Source: Inquilinus sp052078665 (lineage in GTDB: Bacteria; Pseudomonadota; Alphaproteobacteria; DSM-16000; Inquilinaceae). From it: a stretch of DNA of 64,000 nucleotides. The notes below the pieces were generated by a model, which was given only the letters and a program-made list of their open reading frames with translations, did not search any database and was not told the origin of the DNA. The stretch lies in NCBI RefSeq assembly GCF_052078665.1, contig NZ_JBQJIK010000006.1, positions 62,001 to 126,000 on the forward strand. Reading direction: 5' to 3'. Positions 43,722 to 54,279 of this stretch are shown piece by piece. Both the position numbers and the translations under genes were made by a program. Numbering within the stretch: the first letter of the stretch is position 1; every line of letters begins with the position of its first letter.

Positions 43722-44744
43722 ATGCCCGATCCGCGATTCTTTCGCAGCGCCGGTCCGTTCCCGCTCGGTCGCCTCGCCGCGATCGCCGGCGCGACCCTGG
43801 CGCCGGGGGCCGACCCGGACCGGCCGATCGCCAGCGTCGCGCCGCTGGACGCCGCCGGCCCGGACGACATCAGCTTCCTCGACAACCGCAAATATGTCGA
43901 CGCCTTCGCCGCCAGCAATGCGGGCGCCTGCGTGATCGCGCCGGCCCTGGCCGACCGGGCCCCGGCCGGCATGGCGCTGCTGCTGACGCCGAAGCCCTAC
44001 AAGGGCTATGCGCTGATCGCCCAGGCCTTCTTCCCGGCGCCGGCGGCGCGCCCGGGCATCGCCGCCTCCGCCGCGGTCGACCCGACGGCGGTGATCGGCG
44101 AGGGGGTGGAGATCGGGCCCGGCGCCGTGGTCGAGGCCGGGGCCGAGATCGGCGCGGGCTGCCGGATCGGCCCGAACGCCGTGGTCGGCGCCGGCGTGGT
44201 GCTGGGCGAGCGCAGCGTCGTCGGGGCGGGCGCCTCGCTGAGCCATTGCCTGGTCGGGGCGCGGGTCACGATCTATCCCGGCGCCCGCATCGGCCAGGAC
44301 GGCTTCGGCTTCGCCATGGACGCCGAAGGCCATGTCCGGCTGCCGCAGCTCGGCCGCGTCATCATCGAGGACGATGTCGAGGTCGGCGCCAACTCCACCA
44401 TCGACCGCGGGGCTGGCCCGGACACGGTGATCGGCCGGGGGGCGATGATTGATAATCTGGTGCAGATCGGGCACAACGTGCAGGTCGGACGAGGCGCCGT
44501 CATCGTCGCGCAGGCAGGCGTGGCGGGGAGCACCAAGTTGGGCGATTTCGCCGTTCTGGCTGCCAAGGCTGGTGTCGCGGGCCATCTCACCATCGGTGCG
44601 GGGGCGAAGATCGCTGCGAATGCGGGGGTGATGCGCGACGTCGACGCCGGTGCCGAGGTGGTGGGCGCGCCCGCGATCCCGAAGCGGCAGTTTTTCCGGC
44701 AGCAGGTCATGCTAGCGCGTCTAGCTGAAGGGAAGGGCGACTGA
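43722..44744 (+). CDS. lpxD: UDP-3-O-(3-hydroxyacyl)glucosamine N-acyltransferase
   Basis: 340 aa from ATG 43722. The N-terminal uridine-binding region has GPDDISFLDNRKY. A left-handed beta helix of hexapeptide repeats follows (AVIGEGVEIGPGAVVEAG...), with the catalytic His in IDNLVQIGHNVQVG and a C-terminal helix QFFRQQVMLARLAEG. Third step of lipid A synthesis. Followed one base later by fabZ. Confidence 0.96.
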   Translation: MPDPRFFRSAGPFPLGRLAAIAGATLAPGADPDRPIASVAPLDAAGPDDISFLDNRKYVDAFAASNAGACVIAPALADRAPAGMALLLTPKPYKGYALIAQAFFPAPAARPGIAASAAVDPTAVIGEGVEIGPGAVVEAGAEIGAGCRIGPNAVVGAGVVLGERSVVGAGASLSHCLVGARVTIYPGARIGQDGFGFAMDAEGHVRLPQLGRVIIEDDVEVGANSTIDRGAGPDTVIGRGAMIDNLVQIGHNVQVGRGAVIVAQAGVAGSTKLGDFAVLAAKAGVAGHLTIGAGAKIAANAGVMRDVDAGAEVVGAPAIPKRQFFRQQVMLARLAEGKGD

Positions 44745-44745
44745 G

Positions 44746-45219
44746 ATGGACGGAGCCGCCGGCGACAAGAAGAACATGTCGCAGCTGGACATCCTCAAGA
44801 TCATGGAGATGATCCCGCATCGCTATCCGATGATCCTGGTGGATCGGGTGATCGATGTGGTGCCGGACGTGAGTTGCACCGGGATCAAGAACGTCACCAT
44901 CAATGAGGGCTTCTTCCAGGGCCACTTCCCGCGCTACCCGGTGATGCCGGGCGTGATGATCGTCGAATCCATGGCCCAGACCGCGGCCGTGCTGGTGGTC
45001 GCGACGCTGGGCGAGGGCGCCAAGGGCAAGCTGGTCTACTTCATGACCGTCGACCACGCCCGCTTCCGCCGGCCGGTGACACCGGGCGACAGCCTGCGGG
45101 TCCATGTCCGCAAGCTGCAGCATCGCCGCAACGTCTGGAAGTTCTCCAGCGAGGTGAAGGTCGACGACTTGCTGGTAGCGGAGGCCGAGTTCGCCGCCAT
45201 GATCATGGACGATCTATGA
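44746..45219 (+). CDS. fabZ: 3-hydroxyacyl-ACP dehydratase FabZ
   Basis: 157 aa from ATG 44746. Hot-dog fold with catalytic His in IPHRYPMILVDRVIDV and Glu in PVMPGVMIVESMAQTAAVLV, plus GHFPRYP. It dehydrates 3-hydroxyacyl-ACP in fatty-acid synthesis and competes with LpxA/LpxD for the same substrate, hence its position inside the lpx cluster. Overlaps lpxA by ATGA. Confidence 0.97.
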   Translation: MDGAAGDKKNMSQLDILKIMEMIPHRYPMILVDRVIDVVPDVSCTGIKNVTINEGFFQGHFPRYPVMPGVMIVESMAQTAAVLVVATLGEGAKGKLVYFMTVDHARFRRPVTPGDSLRVHVRKLQHRRNVWKFSSEVKVDDLLVAEAEFAAMIMDDL

Positions 45220-46025
45220 GCTCTTCCACCATTCATCCGATGGCCGTGGTCGACCCCGCGGCGAAGCTCGGGGCCGGCGTCAAGATCGGTCCGTTCTGCA
45301 CCGTCGGCCCCGAGGTCGAGCTGGGCGACGGGGTCGAGCTGATCTCGCATGTCGTGGTTGCCGGCCGCACCAGCATCGGGCCGAAGACGAAGGTGTTTCC
45401 CTTCGTCTCGCTCGGCCTGCCGCCCCAGGACCTGAAATTCTCCGGCGAGACGTCGCAGCTGATCATCGGCGCCAACAACGTGATCCGCGAGCACGTGACC
45501 ATGAATCCGGGCACGCGCGGCGACAAGATGAAGACCGTGGTCGGCGACAACTGCATGTTCATGGTGAACACGCATGTCGCCCATGACTGCATCCTCGGCA
45601 ACAACATCATCATGGCCAACAACGCCGTGCTGGCCGGGCATGTGACGATCGAGGACCACGTCATCATCGGCGGCAACAGCGCCATCCACCAGCACCTCCG
45701 GCTGGGGGCCCATAGCTTCGTCGGCGGCATGACGCCGGTGCGCAACGACATCATCCCGTTCGGCCTGGCGATCGGCGAGACCGCGACGCTGAACGGGCTG
45801 AACCTGGTCGGGCTGAAGCGTCGCGGCTTCAACAAGTCGCAGATCCAGTCGCTGCTCGCCGCCTACCGCACGCTGTTCGACGGCGAGGCGCAGTTCTCCG
45901 AACGCATCGAGGCGACGCGGCAGAAGTTCGGCGACAACGAGGTGGTGCAGCGGATCCTCGCCTTCATCGACGCCGATTCCGGCCGCAACGTGATGCAGCC
46001 GGCCCGCCGACGGCATGCCGGATAA
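45216..46025 (+). CDS. lpxA: UDP-N-acetylglucosamine acyltransferase
   Basis: 269 aa from ATG 45216. Hexapeptide-repeat beta helix; catalytic His in MVNTHVAHDCILGNN and the acyl-chain ruler region around HLRLGAHSFVGGMTPVRNDI. C-terminal helices with GLKRRGFNKSQIQSLLAAYR. First step of lipid A synthesis. Overlaps lpxI by 11 bases. Confidence 0.97.
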   Translation: MSSSTIHPMAVVDPAAKLGAGVKIGPFCTVGPEVELGDGVELISHVVVAGRTSIGPKTKVFPFVSLGLPPQDLKFSGETSQLIIGANNVIREHVTMNPGTRGDKMKTVVGDNCMFMVNTHVAHDCILGNNIIMANNAVLAGHVTIEDHVIIGGNSAIHQHLRLGAHSFVGGMTPVRNDIIPFGLAIGETATLNGLNLVGLKRRGFNKSQIQSLLAAYRTLFDGEAQFSERIEATRQKFGDNEVVQRILAFIDADSGRNVMQPARRRHAG

Positions 46026-46842
46026 GCTCGGCATCCTCGCCGCTGCCGGCCCGCTGCCCGGGCGGCTGGTCGAGGCGTGCCGCCAGGGCGGCCGGGATTT
46101 CGTCGTCGTCGCCTTTCGCGGCATGACCGACCCGGCTTTGGTCGAAGGTGGGCAGGTGCCGCATTTCTGGACCCGGCTGGGCGCCGCCGGCCGCTGGATC
46201 GACGAGCTGAAGCGCCAGGGCGCCCACACGCTGTGCCCGGCCGGCAACATCCGCCGGCCGAGCCTGTTCGAGCTGATGCCCGACTTCAAGGCGGTGCGGA
46301 TCCTGACCCGCATCGGCTTTTCCTCGCTGGGCGACGATGCGCTGCTGACCGCGCTGCGCCGGGTGCTGCAGGAGGAGGGCTTCCGCCTCGTCGCCCTGCA
46401 CGAGGTGATCGACGACTTCCTGGCCAGGCCGGGCCTGCTGACCCGGACCAGGCCGGACGATCTGGCCCAGGCCGACATCGCCAAGGCGCGCGAGATCGCG
46501 CGCGAGATCGGCCGGCTCGACATCGGCCAGGGCGCGGTGGTGCAGCATGGCTACGTCCTGGCGGTCGAGGCGGCGGAGGGCACCGATGCGATGCTGCGCC
46601 GCTGCGGCCCGCTGGCCCGGCCTGGCCCGGGCGGCGTGCTGGTCAAGGCCAAGAAGCCGCAGCAGGACATCCGGCTGGACCCGCCGACGATCGGCGTCAC
46701 CACGGTCGAGCTCGCCGCCGCCGCCGGGCTGCGCGGCATCGTGGTCGAGGCCGGCGGCGCCATGATCATCGACGCCGAGGCGGTGCGGCAGACGGCCGAC
46801 CGGCACGGCCTCTTCGTGCTCTGCCTGGCGGAGGGCGAGTGA
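46015..46842 (+). CDS. lpxI: UDP-2,3-diacylglucosamine pyrophosphatase LpxI
   Basis: 275 aa from ATG 46015 (MPDKLGILAAAGPLPGRLVE). Contains the family blocks GNIRRPSLFELMPD, DIGQGAVVQHGYVLAVEAAE and VLVKAKKPQQDIRLDPPTIG, then GIVVEAGGAMIIDAEAV. LpxI replaces LpxH in most Alphaproteobacteria and releases lipid X. Ends as GTGA overlap with lpxB. Confidence 0.96.
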   Translation: MPDKLGILAAAGPLPGRLVEACRQGGRDFVVVAFRGMTDPALVEGGQVPHFWTRLGAAGRWIDELKRQGAHTLCPAGNIRRPSLFELMPDFKAVRILTRIGFSSLGDDALLTALRRVLQEEGFRLVALHEVIDDFLARPGLLTRTRPDDLAQADIAKAREIAREIGRLDIGQGAVVQHGYVLAVEAAEGTDAMLRRCGPLARPGPGGVLVKAKKPQQDIRLDPPTIGVTTVELAAAAGLRGIVVEAGGAMIIDAEAVRQTADRHGLFVLCLAEGE

Positions 46843-48008
46843 CGGCACTGCACATCTTCCTGGTGGCGACCGAACCATCGGGCGACCTGATGGGCGCCAG
46901 CCTGATGGCGGCGCTGAAGCGGCGTTGCGGCGACGGCGTGCGCTTCAGCGGCGTCGGTGGCGCCCGGATGGCGGCGGAAGGGCTGGTCAGCCTGTTCCCG
47001 CTGGCCGATATCGCAGTGATGGGCGCGGTCGAACTGGTGCCGCAGTTGCCGCGGCTGTTCGACCGGATCCGCCGCACCGCCGAGGCGGCGCTGGCGGCGA
47101 AGCCGGACGCGCTGGTCTCGATCGACGGCCTGGCCTTCAACGCCCGGGTCGCGGCGCGGCTGGCCGGCCGCAGCTTCCCGATCGTGCATTTCGTCGCGCC
47201 CAAGGTCTGGGCCTGGCGGCCGGGCCGGGCGCGCAAGCTTGCCGGGCTGGTCGACCATCTGATGGTGCAACTGCCTTTCGAGCCGCCCTGGTTCGAGCGC
47301 CACGGCCTGGCCACCACCTATGTCGGCCACCCGATCATCGAGACCGCGGCGGGGCAGGGCGACGGCGCCCGCTTCCGCCAGGCGCATGGCATCGCGCCGG
47401 AGGCCAGGCTGCTGACCGTACTGCCCGGCAGCCGGCGCGGCGAGATCCAGCGGCTGCTGCCGGTATTCGGCGAGACGGTGCGGGCGCTGGCGGCCCGGCA
47501 TCCGGGGCTGCGCCTGGCCGTGCCCACCGTCGACACGGTGGCGGCGCCGGTGCGCGAGGCGGTGCGGTCCTGGCCCGGCGAGCCGATCGTGATCGAGGGT
47601 GACGGCGAGAAATACGATGCCTTCGCCGCCAGCGACGCAGCCCTCGCCGCGTCCGGTACGGTGGCGCTGGAGCTGGGGCTGGCCCGGGTGCCGAGCGTGA
47701 TCGCCTATCGCGTCAACCCGGTCTCGGCCTTCGTCGTCCGGCGCATGCTCACGACCAGATACGCCAATCTGGTCAACATCATGCTGGACCGTCCGGCGGT
47801 GCCGGAGCTGCTGCAGGAGAACTGCGCGCCGGAGAAGCTCGCGGCCGCGATCGACACGCTCCTGACCGATCCGGCGGCCGCTGCCGCCCAGCGCGCGGCC
47901 TATGACGAGGTGGCGCGGATGATGCTGCTACCGGACGGCGCCGTGCCGGGCGACCGGGCGGCGCAGGTGGTGCTCGACGTGATCCGGCAGGGCCGACGGC
48001 CCCGCTGA
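46839..48008 (+). CDS. lpxB: Lipid A disaccharide synthase
   Basis: 389 aa from GTG 46839 (MTALHIFLVATEPSGDLMGA), with GGAGGGCGA just before it. GT-B fold of family GT19: RFSGVGGARMAAEGL, VSIDGLAFNARVAARL, HFVAPKVWAWRPGRARK, TVLPGSRRGEIQRLLPVF and ASGTVALELGLARVPSVIAY. It joins lipid X and UDP-diacylglucosamine. Last gene of the lpx cluster. Confidence 0.96.
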   Translation: MTALHIFLVATEPSGDLMGASLMAALKRRCGDGVRFSGVGGARMAAEGLVSLFPLADIAVMGAVELVPQLPRLFDRIRRTAEAALAAKPDALVSIDGLAFNARVAARLAGRSFPIVHFVAPKVWAWRPGRARKLAGLVDHLMVQLPFEPPWFERHGLATTYVGHPIIETAAGQGDGARFRQAHGIAPEARLLTVLPGSRRGEIQRLLPVFGETVRALAARHPGLRLAVPTVDTVAAPVREAVRSWPGEPIVIEGDGEKYDAFAASDAALAASGTVALELGLARVPSVIAYRVNPVSAFVVRRMLTTRYANLVNIMLDRPAVPELLQENCAPEKLAAAIDTLLTDPAAAAAQRAAYDEVARMMLLPDGAVPGDRAAQVVLDVIRQGRRPR

Positions 48009-48154
48009 CCAGAGTTGTGATTGCTGCGATTGTCTCCCGACAAAGCTCAGAGATCAGTGAAAGAGTGAAAAGACTCCGCTTGAGTTGTTGCGGAATCCGA
48101 AGAATCTGTTCGTCGTCGACAACGAAACGACACAATTCAGAGCTTGATTCCAAT

Positions 48155-48176
48155 CCGCCAGTCTTTGGCGGTTTCT
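48155..48176 (+). terminator. Hairpin CCGCCA-GTCTT-TGGCGG then TTTCT
   Basis: A six-base stem with T-rich tail 147 bases after lpxB, touching the first possible ATG (48177) of the LuxR gene. It fits an lpxB transcript terminator; it would also cover the GGCGG before ATG 48177. Confidence 0.5.
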
Positions 48177-48953
48177 ATGTCAGGCTTAATGATCACCCAG
48201 GATCGATTCTGCCATCTCATCGGCCAGACTTATGACGCCGCCGTCGGGCAGGAAGAATGGTCGGCGGTGCTTGGCCATCTCCTGACAGCGATCGGTGGAA
48301 TCTGCGTGGCGCTGTCGCGCCATGGCGGCCCGACCTCCGGCACCATCGCGGTCGGCTGCGATCCCGCCTGCCTGCAGCAGTATGAGAGCCACTATCACCG
48401 GATCGATCCGATCCGGCCGCTGCTGCCGCGGCAGCCGTCCGGCTCGGCCTTTGACGATCGGGCGCTGGTGCCGGGACGGGATCTCGTACGCACCGAATTC
48501 TACAATGACTTCCTGGCCCGGTGGGGGATGCACGGCGCGCTGTCCTGGCACATCGAGGAGCCGCAGGGGCAGGTCGCGACGCTCAAGATCGTGCGGTCGC
48601 GCCGGCATACGTCGTTCGGCGACGACGAACTGCGCCTGCTGCGCGGCCTGGCGCCGCATCTCGGCCGGGCACAGCGCATCGAGAGGAGGCTGCGGCAGGG
48701 CATCGCCGTTCGGCCGCGCGGATCGTCGCCGGCGCTGACCAGGCGCGAGCGCGAATGCCTCTGCCGCATCGCCCGCGGGGCGTCCAGCAAGGCGATTGCC
48801 CGGCAACTGGCGCTGTCGGCCCACACCGTCGACGAGTATGTCGAATCCGCGATGCGCAAGCTGCGGACCGGGAACCGCACGGAAGCGGTGGCGGTGGCGC
48901 TGGGCCTCGGCCTGCTCGATGCCGAGGCGCCGAAAATTCAGGAGAACAGGTAG
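48177..48953 (+). CDS. LuxR-type transcriptional regulator
   Basis: 258 aa from ATG 48177; ATG 48189 (MITQDRFCHLIG) has AGG at a better distance and may be the true start. The N-terminal 170 residues form a sensor-like domain (GQEEWSAVLGHLLTAIGG; SHYHRIDPIRPLL; EFYNDFLARWGMHGALSWHI), similar to autoinducer-type or GAF-like LuxR regulators. C-terminal helix-turn-helix ALTRRERECLCRIARGASSK, then LSAHTVDEYVESAMRKL. The 5' region (48010-48170) is AT-richer than the neighbours, so the gene may be imported. Confidence 0.8.
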   Translation: MSGLMITQDRFCHLIGQTYDAAVGQEEWSAVLGHLLTAIGGICVALSRHGGPTSGTIAVGCDPACLQQYESHYHRIDPIRPLLPRQPSGSAFDDRALVPGRDLVRTEFYNDFLARWGMHGALSWHIEEPQGQVATLKIVRSRRHTSFGDDELRLLRGLAPHLGRAQRIERRLRQGIAVRPRGSSPALTRRERECLCRIARGASSKAIARQLALSAHTVDEYVESAMRKLRTGNRTEAVAVALGLGLLDAEAPKIQENR

Positions 48954-49136
48954 GTGAGGAAGGCCGCCCCGGCGAGGACCGCGAGGATGGCGGCGGCGGT
49001 GCGGAGCTTGGCGCGCAGCGGGGCCCGGTTCGCGTTCGCGGCCCGGGGCACCGGCCGCGGCAGGGTCGAGACGCCGACCGGCCGGCCCGGGCGCCCTAGG
49101 GCGCGCGGACCGGTGCGGTCGACCTGGGTGCCTCGC

Positions 49137-49144
<8 letters not shown>
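48938..49144 (-). CDS. Small tail-anchored membrane protein
   Basis: 68 aa from GTG 49144. A basic, Pro/Arg-rich N-terminus is followed by one membrane span at the extreme C-terminus (TAAAILAVLAGAAFLTYLFS). The GTG overlaps the gltA stop by eight bases (same strand, gltA upstream), and the end overlaps the LuxR tail by 16 bases. The weak Shine-Dalgarno (GAGCGAGC) makes it uncertain, but the clear hydrophobic ending argues for a gene. The function is unknown. Confidence 0.4.
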
Positions 49145-50453
<1,309 letters not shown>

Positions 50454-50630
50454 GACGATGTCCTTGAGCGGGGGCTTCGTACTGGAAACGCAGGTCATCC
50501 GCTCCGTCGGCCGCGAGGATAGTCGCGCGGCGGAGCAAGATCAACGCGACTTGGGCCCTCCCGATGACAGATTTCGATCGCCTGTTTTTTAGGCGTTTTC
50601 TGAATTAGCGTACTAGATCATAGAGTTACT

Positions 50631-50650
50631 GGCGCCCCTTAAGGGGCGCC
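50631..50650. terminator. 20-bp perfect palindrome across the gltX stop codon
   Basis: GGCGCCCCTT joined to its complement AAGGGGCGCC. The gltX TAA is at the centre. It forms a ten-base stem without spare loop, more likely an eight-base stem with TTAA loop. No T-run follows on the minus strand, so it may slow or protect the mRNA rather than end it. Confidence 0.5.
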
Positions 50651-52048
50651 GGCAGCATCGCGGATCCGCCGCAGCACCTCGTCCCGGCCGAGGATCGCGG
50701 CCACCTCGAAGATACCTGGTGACACGTTCGATCCGGTCAATGCCGCGCGCAGTGGCTGCGCCACTTTGCCGAGCTTCAACCCCTCGGCCTCGGCGAGGTG
50801 GTTGACCTCGGCCTCCAGCGCCGCCTCGGTCCAATCATTGAGGCCGGACAGCGCCGCCAGCAGCCGGCCGAGCAGGGCGCGGGCGTCGCCGGTCAGGATC
50901 TTCTGCGCCGCCTCGTTGATCGGCAGCGGGCCGGAGCGGAGGTAGAACAGCGCGCTGTCGGCCAGCTCGACCAGGGTCTTGGCCCGCTGCTTCAGCCCGT
51001 TCATGGCCAGCAGCAGGATGGCGCGGTCGGCATCGTCCAGCGACCGCTCCAGCGCGGTCTCCAGGTTCGGCGTGATCCGCTCCAAGAGCTCGGCGTCCGG
51101 CGTCTCGCGCATGTAGACGCCGTTCAGGTTCTCGAGCTTGGCGAAGTCGAGCCGCGAGGGCGAGCGGCCGACACCGTCGAGGTCGAACAACTCGATCGCC
51201 TTCTCGGTCGGGATCACCTCCTCGTCGCCATGGCCCCAGCCGAGCCGCAGCAGATAGTTGCGCAGCGCCGCCGGCAGGTAGCCCATGTCGCGATAGGCCT
51301 CGAGGCCCAGCGCGCCGTGCCGCTTCGACAGCTTGGCCCCGTCCGGCCCGTGGATCAGCGGGATATGGGCGAAGTCCGGCGGGGTCGCGCCGATGGCGTT
51401 GTACAGCTGCACCTGGCGGAAGGTGTTGGTCAGGTGGTCGTCGCCGCGGATGATCTGGGTGACGTCCATGTCGATGTCGTCGACCACCACCGACAGCATG
51501 TAGACGGGCGTGCCGTCGGCGCGCAGCAGCACCATGTCGTCGAGCTGGTCGTTCTGCACCGTGACCGGGCCCTGGACCTTGTCCTCGACCGTGGTCTCGC
51601 CGGTCCGTGGCGCGCGCAGCCGGATCACCGGGTCGAGACCCTTCGGCGCCTCGGCCGGGTCCCGGTCGCGCCAGTAGCTGGTGTAAAAGGCCCAGGGCTT
51701 GCCCTCGGCCTTGGCCTTCTCGCGCAACGCCTCCAGCTCGGCCGGCTGCAGCCAGCAGTGATAGGCCTTGCCCTCGGCCAGCAGCTTGCGCGCCACCTCG
51801 GCGTGCCGCTCGCGCCGCTCGAACTGCGACACGATCTCCTCGTCCCAATCCAGCCCGAACCAGGACAGCCCGTCGATGATCTTCCGCACCGCATCCTCGC
51901 TGGAGCGGGCGCGGTCGGTGTCTTCGATGCGCAGGCGGAAGACGCCGCCGTGATGGCGGGCATAGAGCCAGTTGTACAGGGCCGTCCGGGCCCCGCCGAT
52001 ATGCAGGTAGCCGGTCGGCGAGGGGGCGAAGCGGGTCACGACCGTCAT
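50639..52048 (-). CDS. gltX: Glutamate-tRNA ligase
   Basis: 469 aa from ATG 52048 (MTVVTRFAPSPTGYLHIGGA). Class I signature PSPTGYLHIGG (HIGH variant) and KLSKRHGA (KMSKS variant), plus RIEDTDRARS. Charges tRNA-Glu and, in most Alphaproteobacteria, tRNA-Gln for amidation. It diverges from comEC 64 bases away. Coding runs unusually far into a palindrome at its stop. Confidence 0.96.
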   Translation of the reverse strand: MTVVTRFAPSPTGYLHIGGARTALYNWLYARHHGGVFRLRIEDTDRARSSEDAVRKIIDGLSWFGLDWDEEIVSQFERRERHAEVARKLLAEGKAYHCWLQPAELEALREKAKAEGKPWAFYTSYWRDRDPAEAPKGLDPVIRLRAPRTGETTVEDKVQGPVTVQNDQLDDMVLLRADGTPVYMLSVVVDDIDMDVTQIIRGDDHLTNTFRQVQLYNAIGATPPDFAHIPLIHGPDGAKLSKRHGALGLEAYRDMGYLPAALRNYLLRLGWGHGDEEVIPTEKAIELFDLDGVGRSPSRLDFAKLENLNGVYMRETPDAELLERITPNLETALERSLDDADRAILLLAMNGLKQRAKTLVELADSALFYLRSGPLPINEAAQKILTGDARALLGRLLAALSGLNDWTEAALEAEVNHLAEAEGLKLGKVAQPLRAALTGSNVSPGIFEVAAILGRDEVLRRIRDAAGAP

Positions 52049-52112
52049 GGGCCAAATTCCACAGAGGCTGCTAGGATCAGTGCGAGAGGTCCATAGCATA
52101 GGCCTTCGGGCG

Positions 52113-54275
52113 ATGGCTAATGCGGGGGCATCGGTCGGCATCCCCCAGGCCGTGCGGGCGTCGCTGCGACGCCTGGGCGCTGGCGGGATCGCCCGGCCGG
52201 ACTGGGCGGGGGCGCTGGACGCCCTGGCCGGCGGCGTGCGGCGCCGGCTGGTGCTGCAGGTGCCCTGCGGCCTCGGCACCGGCATCGGCCTCTATTTCGC
52301 CTTGCCGTCGGAGCCGCCGCTGGCCGCGGGTCTCGGCGCGCTGGTCCTGTCCGGCCTGCTCACACTGCTGCTGCGCCGCCGGCCGCGGGCGCTGGGCTTC
52401 GCCGCGCTGCTGCTGGCCGTCGCCGTCGGCTTCCTGGCGGCGGAGCTGCGCACCCGGGCGGTGGCCGCGCCGCTGCTCGACCGCGAGCGGCGCGGCCTGG
52501 TGACCGGCACGGTCGAGACGGTCGACCTGCTGCCGCATGGCGTGCGCGTGGTGCTCGGCGACCTGGCCCTGGAAGGGCTGGCGCCGGAGGCGACGCCGGC
52601 GGCGGTCCGGCTGCGGCTGCTCGGGGCGGAGGCGGTGCCCGCGGCCGGGGACCGGATCCGGGTGCGGGCGACACTGGCGCCGGTGGACGGGCCGGCCTAT
52701 CCGGGCGGCTTCGACTTCCGGCGGCAGCTGTTCTTCCAGGGCATCGGCGGCACCGGCTTCGCCATGGGCCGGGTGGAGCGGCTGAACGAAACTGACCCCG
52801 CGCCGTCCAACCTGGCCCGGCTGCAGGACGGGATTGCCGCCCGGGTTCGGGCTCAGGTGGAAGGCGACGCCGGGGCCATCGCCGTCGCCTTCCTGACCGG
52901 CGAACGGGCCGGGATCAGCGACCAGGCCAATGAGGCGATGCGCGATTCCGGCCTGGCCCATCTGCTGTCGATCTCCGGCATCCATATCAGCCTGGTGGCG
53001 ATCCTGCTGCTCGGCACCGTCCGGCTGGGCCTGGCGCTGATCGAGCCGGTGGCGCTGCGCCGGCCGATCAAGAAGTGGGCCGCCGCCGTCGCGCTGCTCG
53101 GCATCGTCGGCTACACCATCCTGGTCGGCGCCTCGGTGCCGACGGTGCGGTCCTGCGTCATGACCGGCATGGTGCTGCTGGCGGTGATGGCCGACCGGGT
53201 GGCGATCTCGATGCGGCTGGTCGCCCTGGCCGCCACGGCGGTGCTGCTGGCGGTGCCCGAGGCGCTGCCGGGGCCGAGCTTCCAGATGTCCTTCGCCGCG
53301 GTGATCGCGCTGATCGCGGCCTATGAGGCGCTGCGGCCGCATCTCGCCGGGTGGCGGGCCGAGGCCGGGCCGGCGCGCCGGATCCTGTTCTATCTCGGCG
53401 GCATCGTGCTGACCACGCTGGTGGCCACCGTGGCGACCACGCCCTTCGCCATCTACCACTTCCAGCGCTTCGCCCCGCTGGCCGTCGCCGCCAACCTGAT
53501 GGCGATCCCGCTGACCTCGCTGTGGATCATGCCCTGCGTGCTGCTGGCCTATCCGGCCATGTTGCTCGGCCTCGACGGCTGGGTGCTGCCGCTGCTGGGC
53601 TGGGGCATCGAGGCGATGCTGTGGGTGGCGAACACCGTCGCCGCTTGGCCGCTGGCGGCCTTCGCGGTGCCGGCGATCCCGGCCTGGGGTCTGGTCGCCG
53701 GCGCCGTCGGCGGGCTGTGGCTGTGCCTGGCCGGGGGGCGGTTGCGCCTGCTGGGGCTGCTGGCCCTGCCGCTGGTGCTGGTCGCGGCGCTGACCGCGCC
53801 GTCGCCGCAGATCCTGGTCGACGGCACCGGCCGGCTGGCGGCGGTGCGGGTGCCGGAGGGCGGCCTGGCCTTCTCCACCCGCCGCAGCGAGCGCTTCATC
53901 CGCGAGATCTGGCTGCGGGCAGAGGCCGCGGCCGAAGACGCGCCCTGGCCGCAGCAGGGGGCGGCCGCCGGCGACCGGCTGGCCTGCGACCCGCGCGGCT
54001 GCCTCTACCGCTTCGTCGACGCCACGGTGGCCTTCACCCGAGGCGGCGAGGGCTTCGACGACGACTGCGCCGTGGCCGATCTGGTGATCACGGACCTGGT
54101 GGCGCCGGGCTGGTGCCGGCCGCGCTTCGGCGTCTGGGACCGCTTCGACCTGCGACGCGCCGGCGGCATCACGGTCGATCTCTCCGGCCCGCAGCCGGAG
54201 ATCGCCACGGTGGCGGAGGCGGTCGGCGACCGCCCCTGGGCGCCGGCCCCGTTCCGGGCGGCGGCGCCCGAATGA
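52113..54275 (+). CDS. comEC: ComEC/Rec2-family membrane protein
   Basis: 720 aa from ATG 52113 (MANAGASVGIPQAV); an ATG at 52047 is in frame but overlaps the gltX start. The N-terminal DUF4131-like domain (LFFQGIGGTGFAMGRVERLN) is followed by the competence core: FLTGERAGISDQANEAMRDS, GLAHLLSISGIHISLVAIL, VPTVRSCVMTGMVLLA, GPSFQMSFAAVIALIA. About ten membrane spans. No C-terminal metallo-beta-lactamase domain, as is usual in Alphaproteobacteria. It forms the inner-membrane channel for DNA uptake. Confidence 0.9.
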   Translation: MANAGASVGIPQAVRASLRRLGAGGIARPDWAGALDALAGGVRRRLVLQVPCGLGTGIGLYFALPSEPPLAAGLGALVLSGLLTLLLRRRPRALGFAALLLAVAVGFLAAELRTRAVAAPLLDRERRGLVTGTVETVDLLPHGVRVVLGDLALEGLAPEATPAAVRLRLLGAEAVPAAGDRIRVRATLAPVDGPAYPGGFDFRRQLFFQGIGGTGFAMGRVERLNETDPAPSNLARLQDGIAARVRAQVEGDAGAIAVAFLTGERAGISDQANEAMRDSGLAHLLSISGIHISLVAILLLGTVRLGLALIEPVALRRPIKKWAAAVALLGIVGYTILVGASVPTVRSCVMTGMVLLAVMADRVAISMRLVALAATAVLLAVPEALPGPSFQMSFAAVIALIAAYEALRPHLAGWRAEAGPARRILFYLGGIVLTTLVATVATTPFAIYHFQRFAPLAVAANLMAIPLTSLWIMPCVLLAYPAMLLGLDGWVLPLLGWGIEAMLWVANTVAAWPLAAFAVPAIPAWGLVAGAVGGLWLCLAGGRLRLLGLLALPLVLVAALTAPSPQILVDGTGRLAAVRVPEGGLAFSTRRSERFIREIWLRAEAAAEDAPWPQQGAAAGDRLACDPRGCLYRFVDATVAFTRGGEGFDDDCAVADLVITDLVAPGWCRPRFGVWDRFDLRRAGGITVDLSGPQPEIATVAEAVGDRPWAPAPFRAAAPE

Positions 54276-54279
54276 CCGG

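Noticed and set aside
50579..50595. CGCCT-GTTTTTT-AGGCG hairpin followed by TTTTC on the plus strand
   Set aside because: Looks like a terminator but no plus-strand gene leads into it; both flanking genes run on the minus strand.
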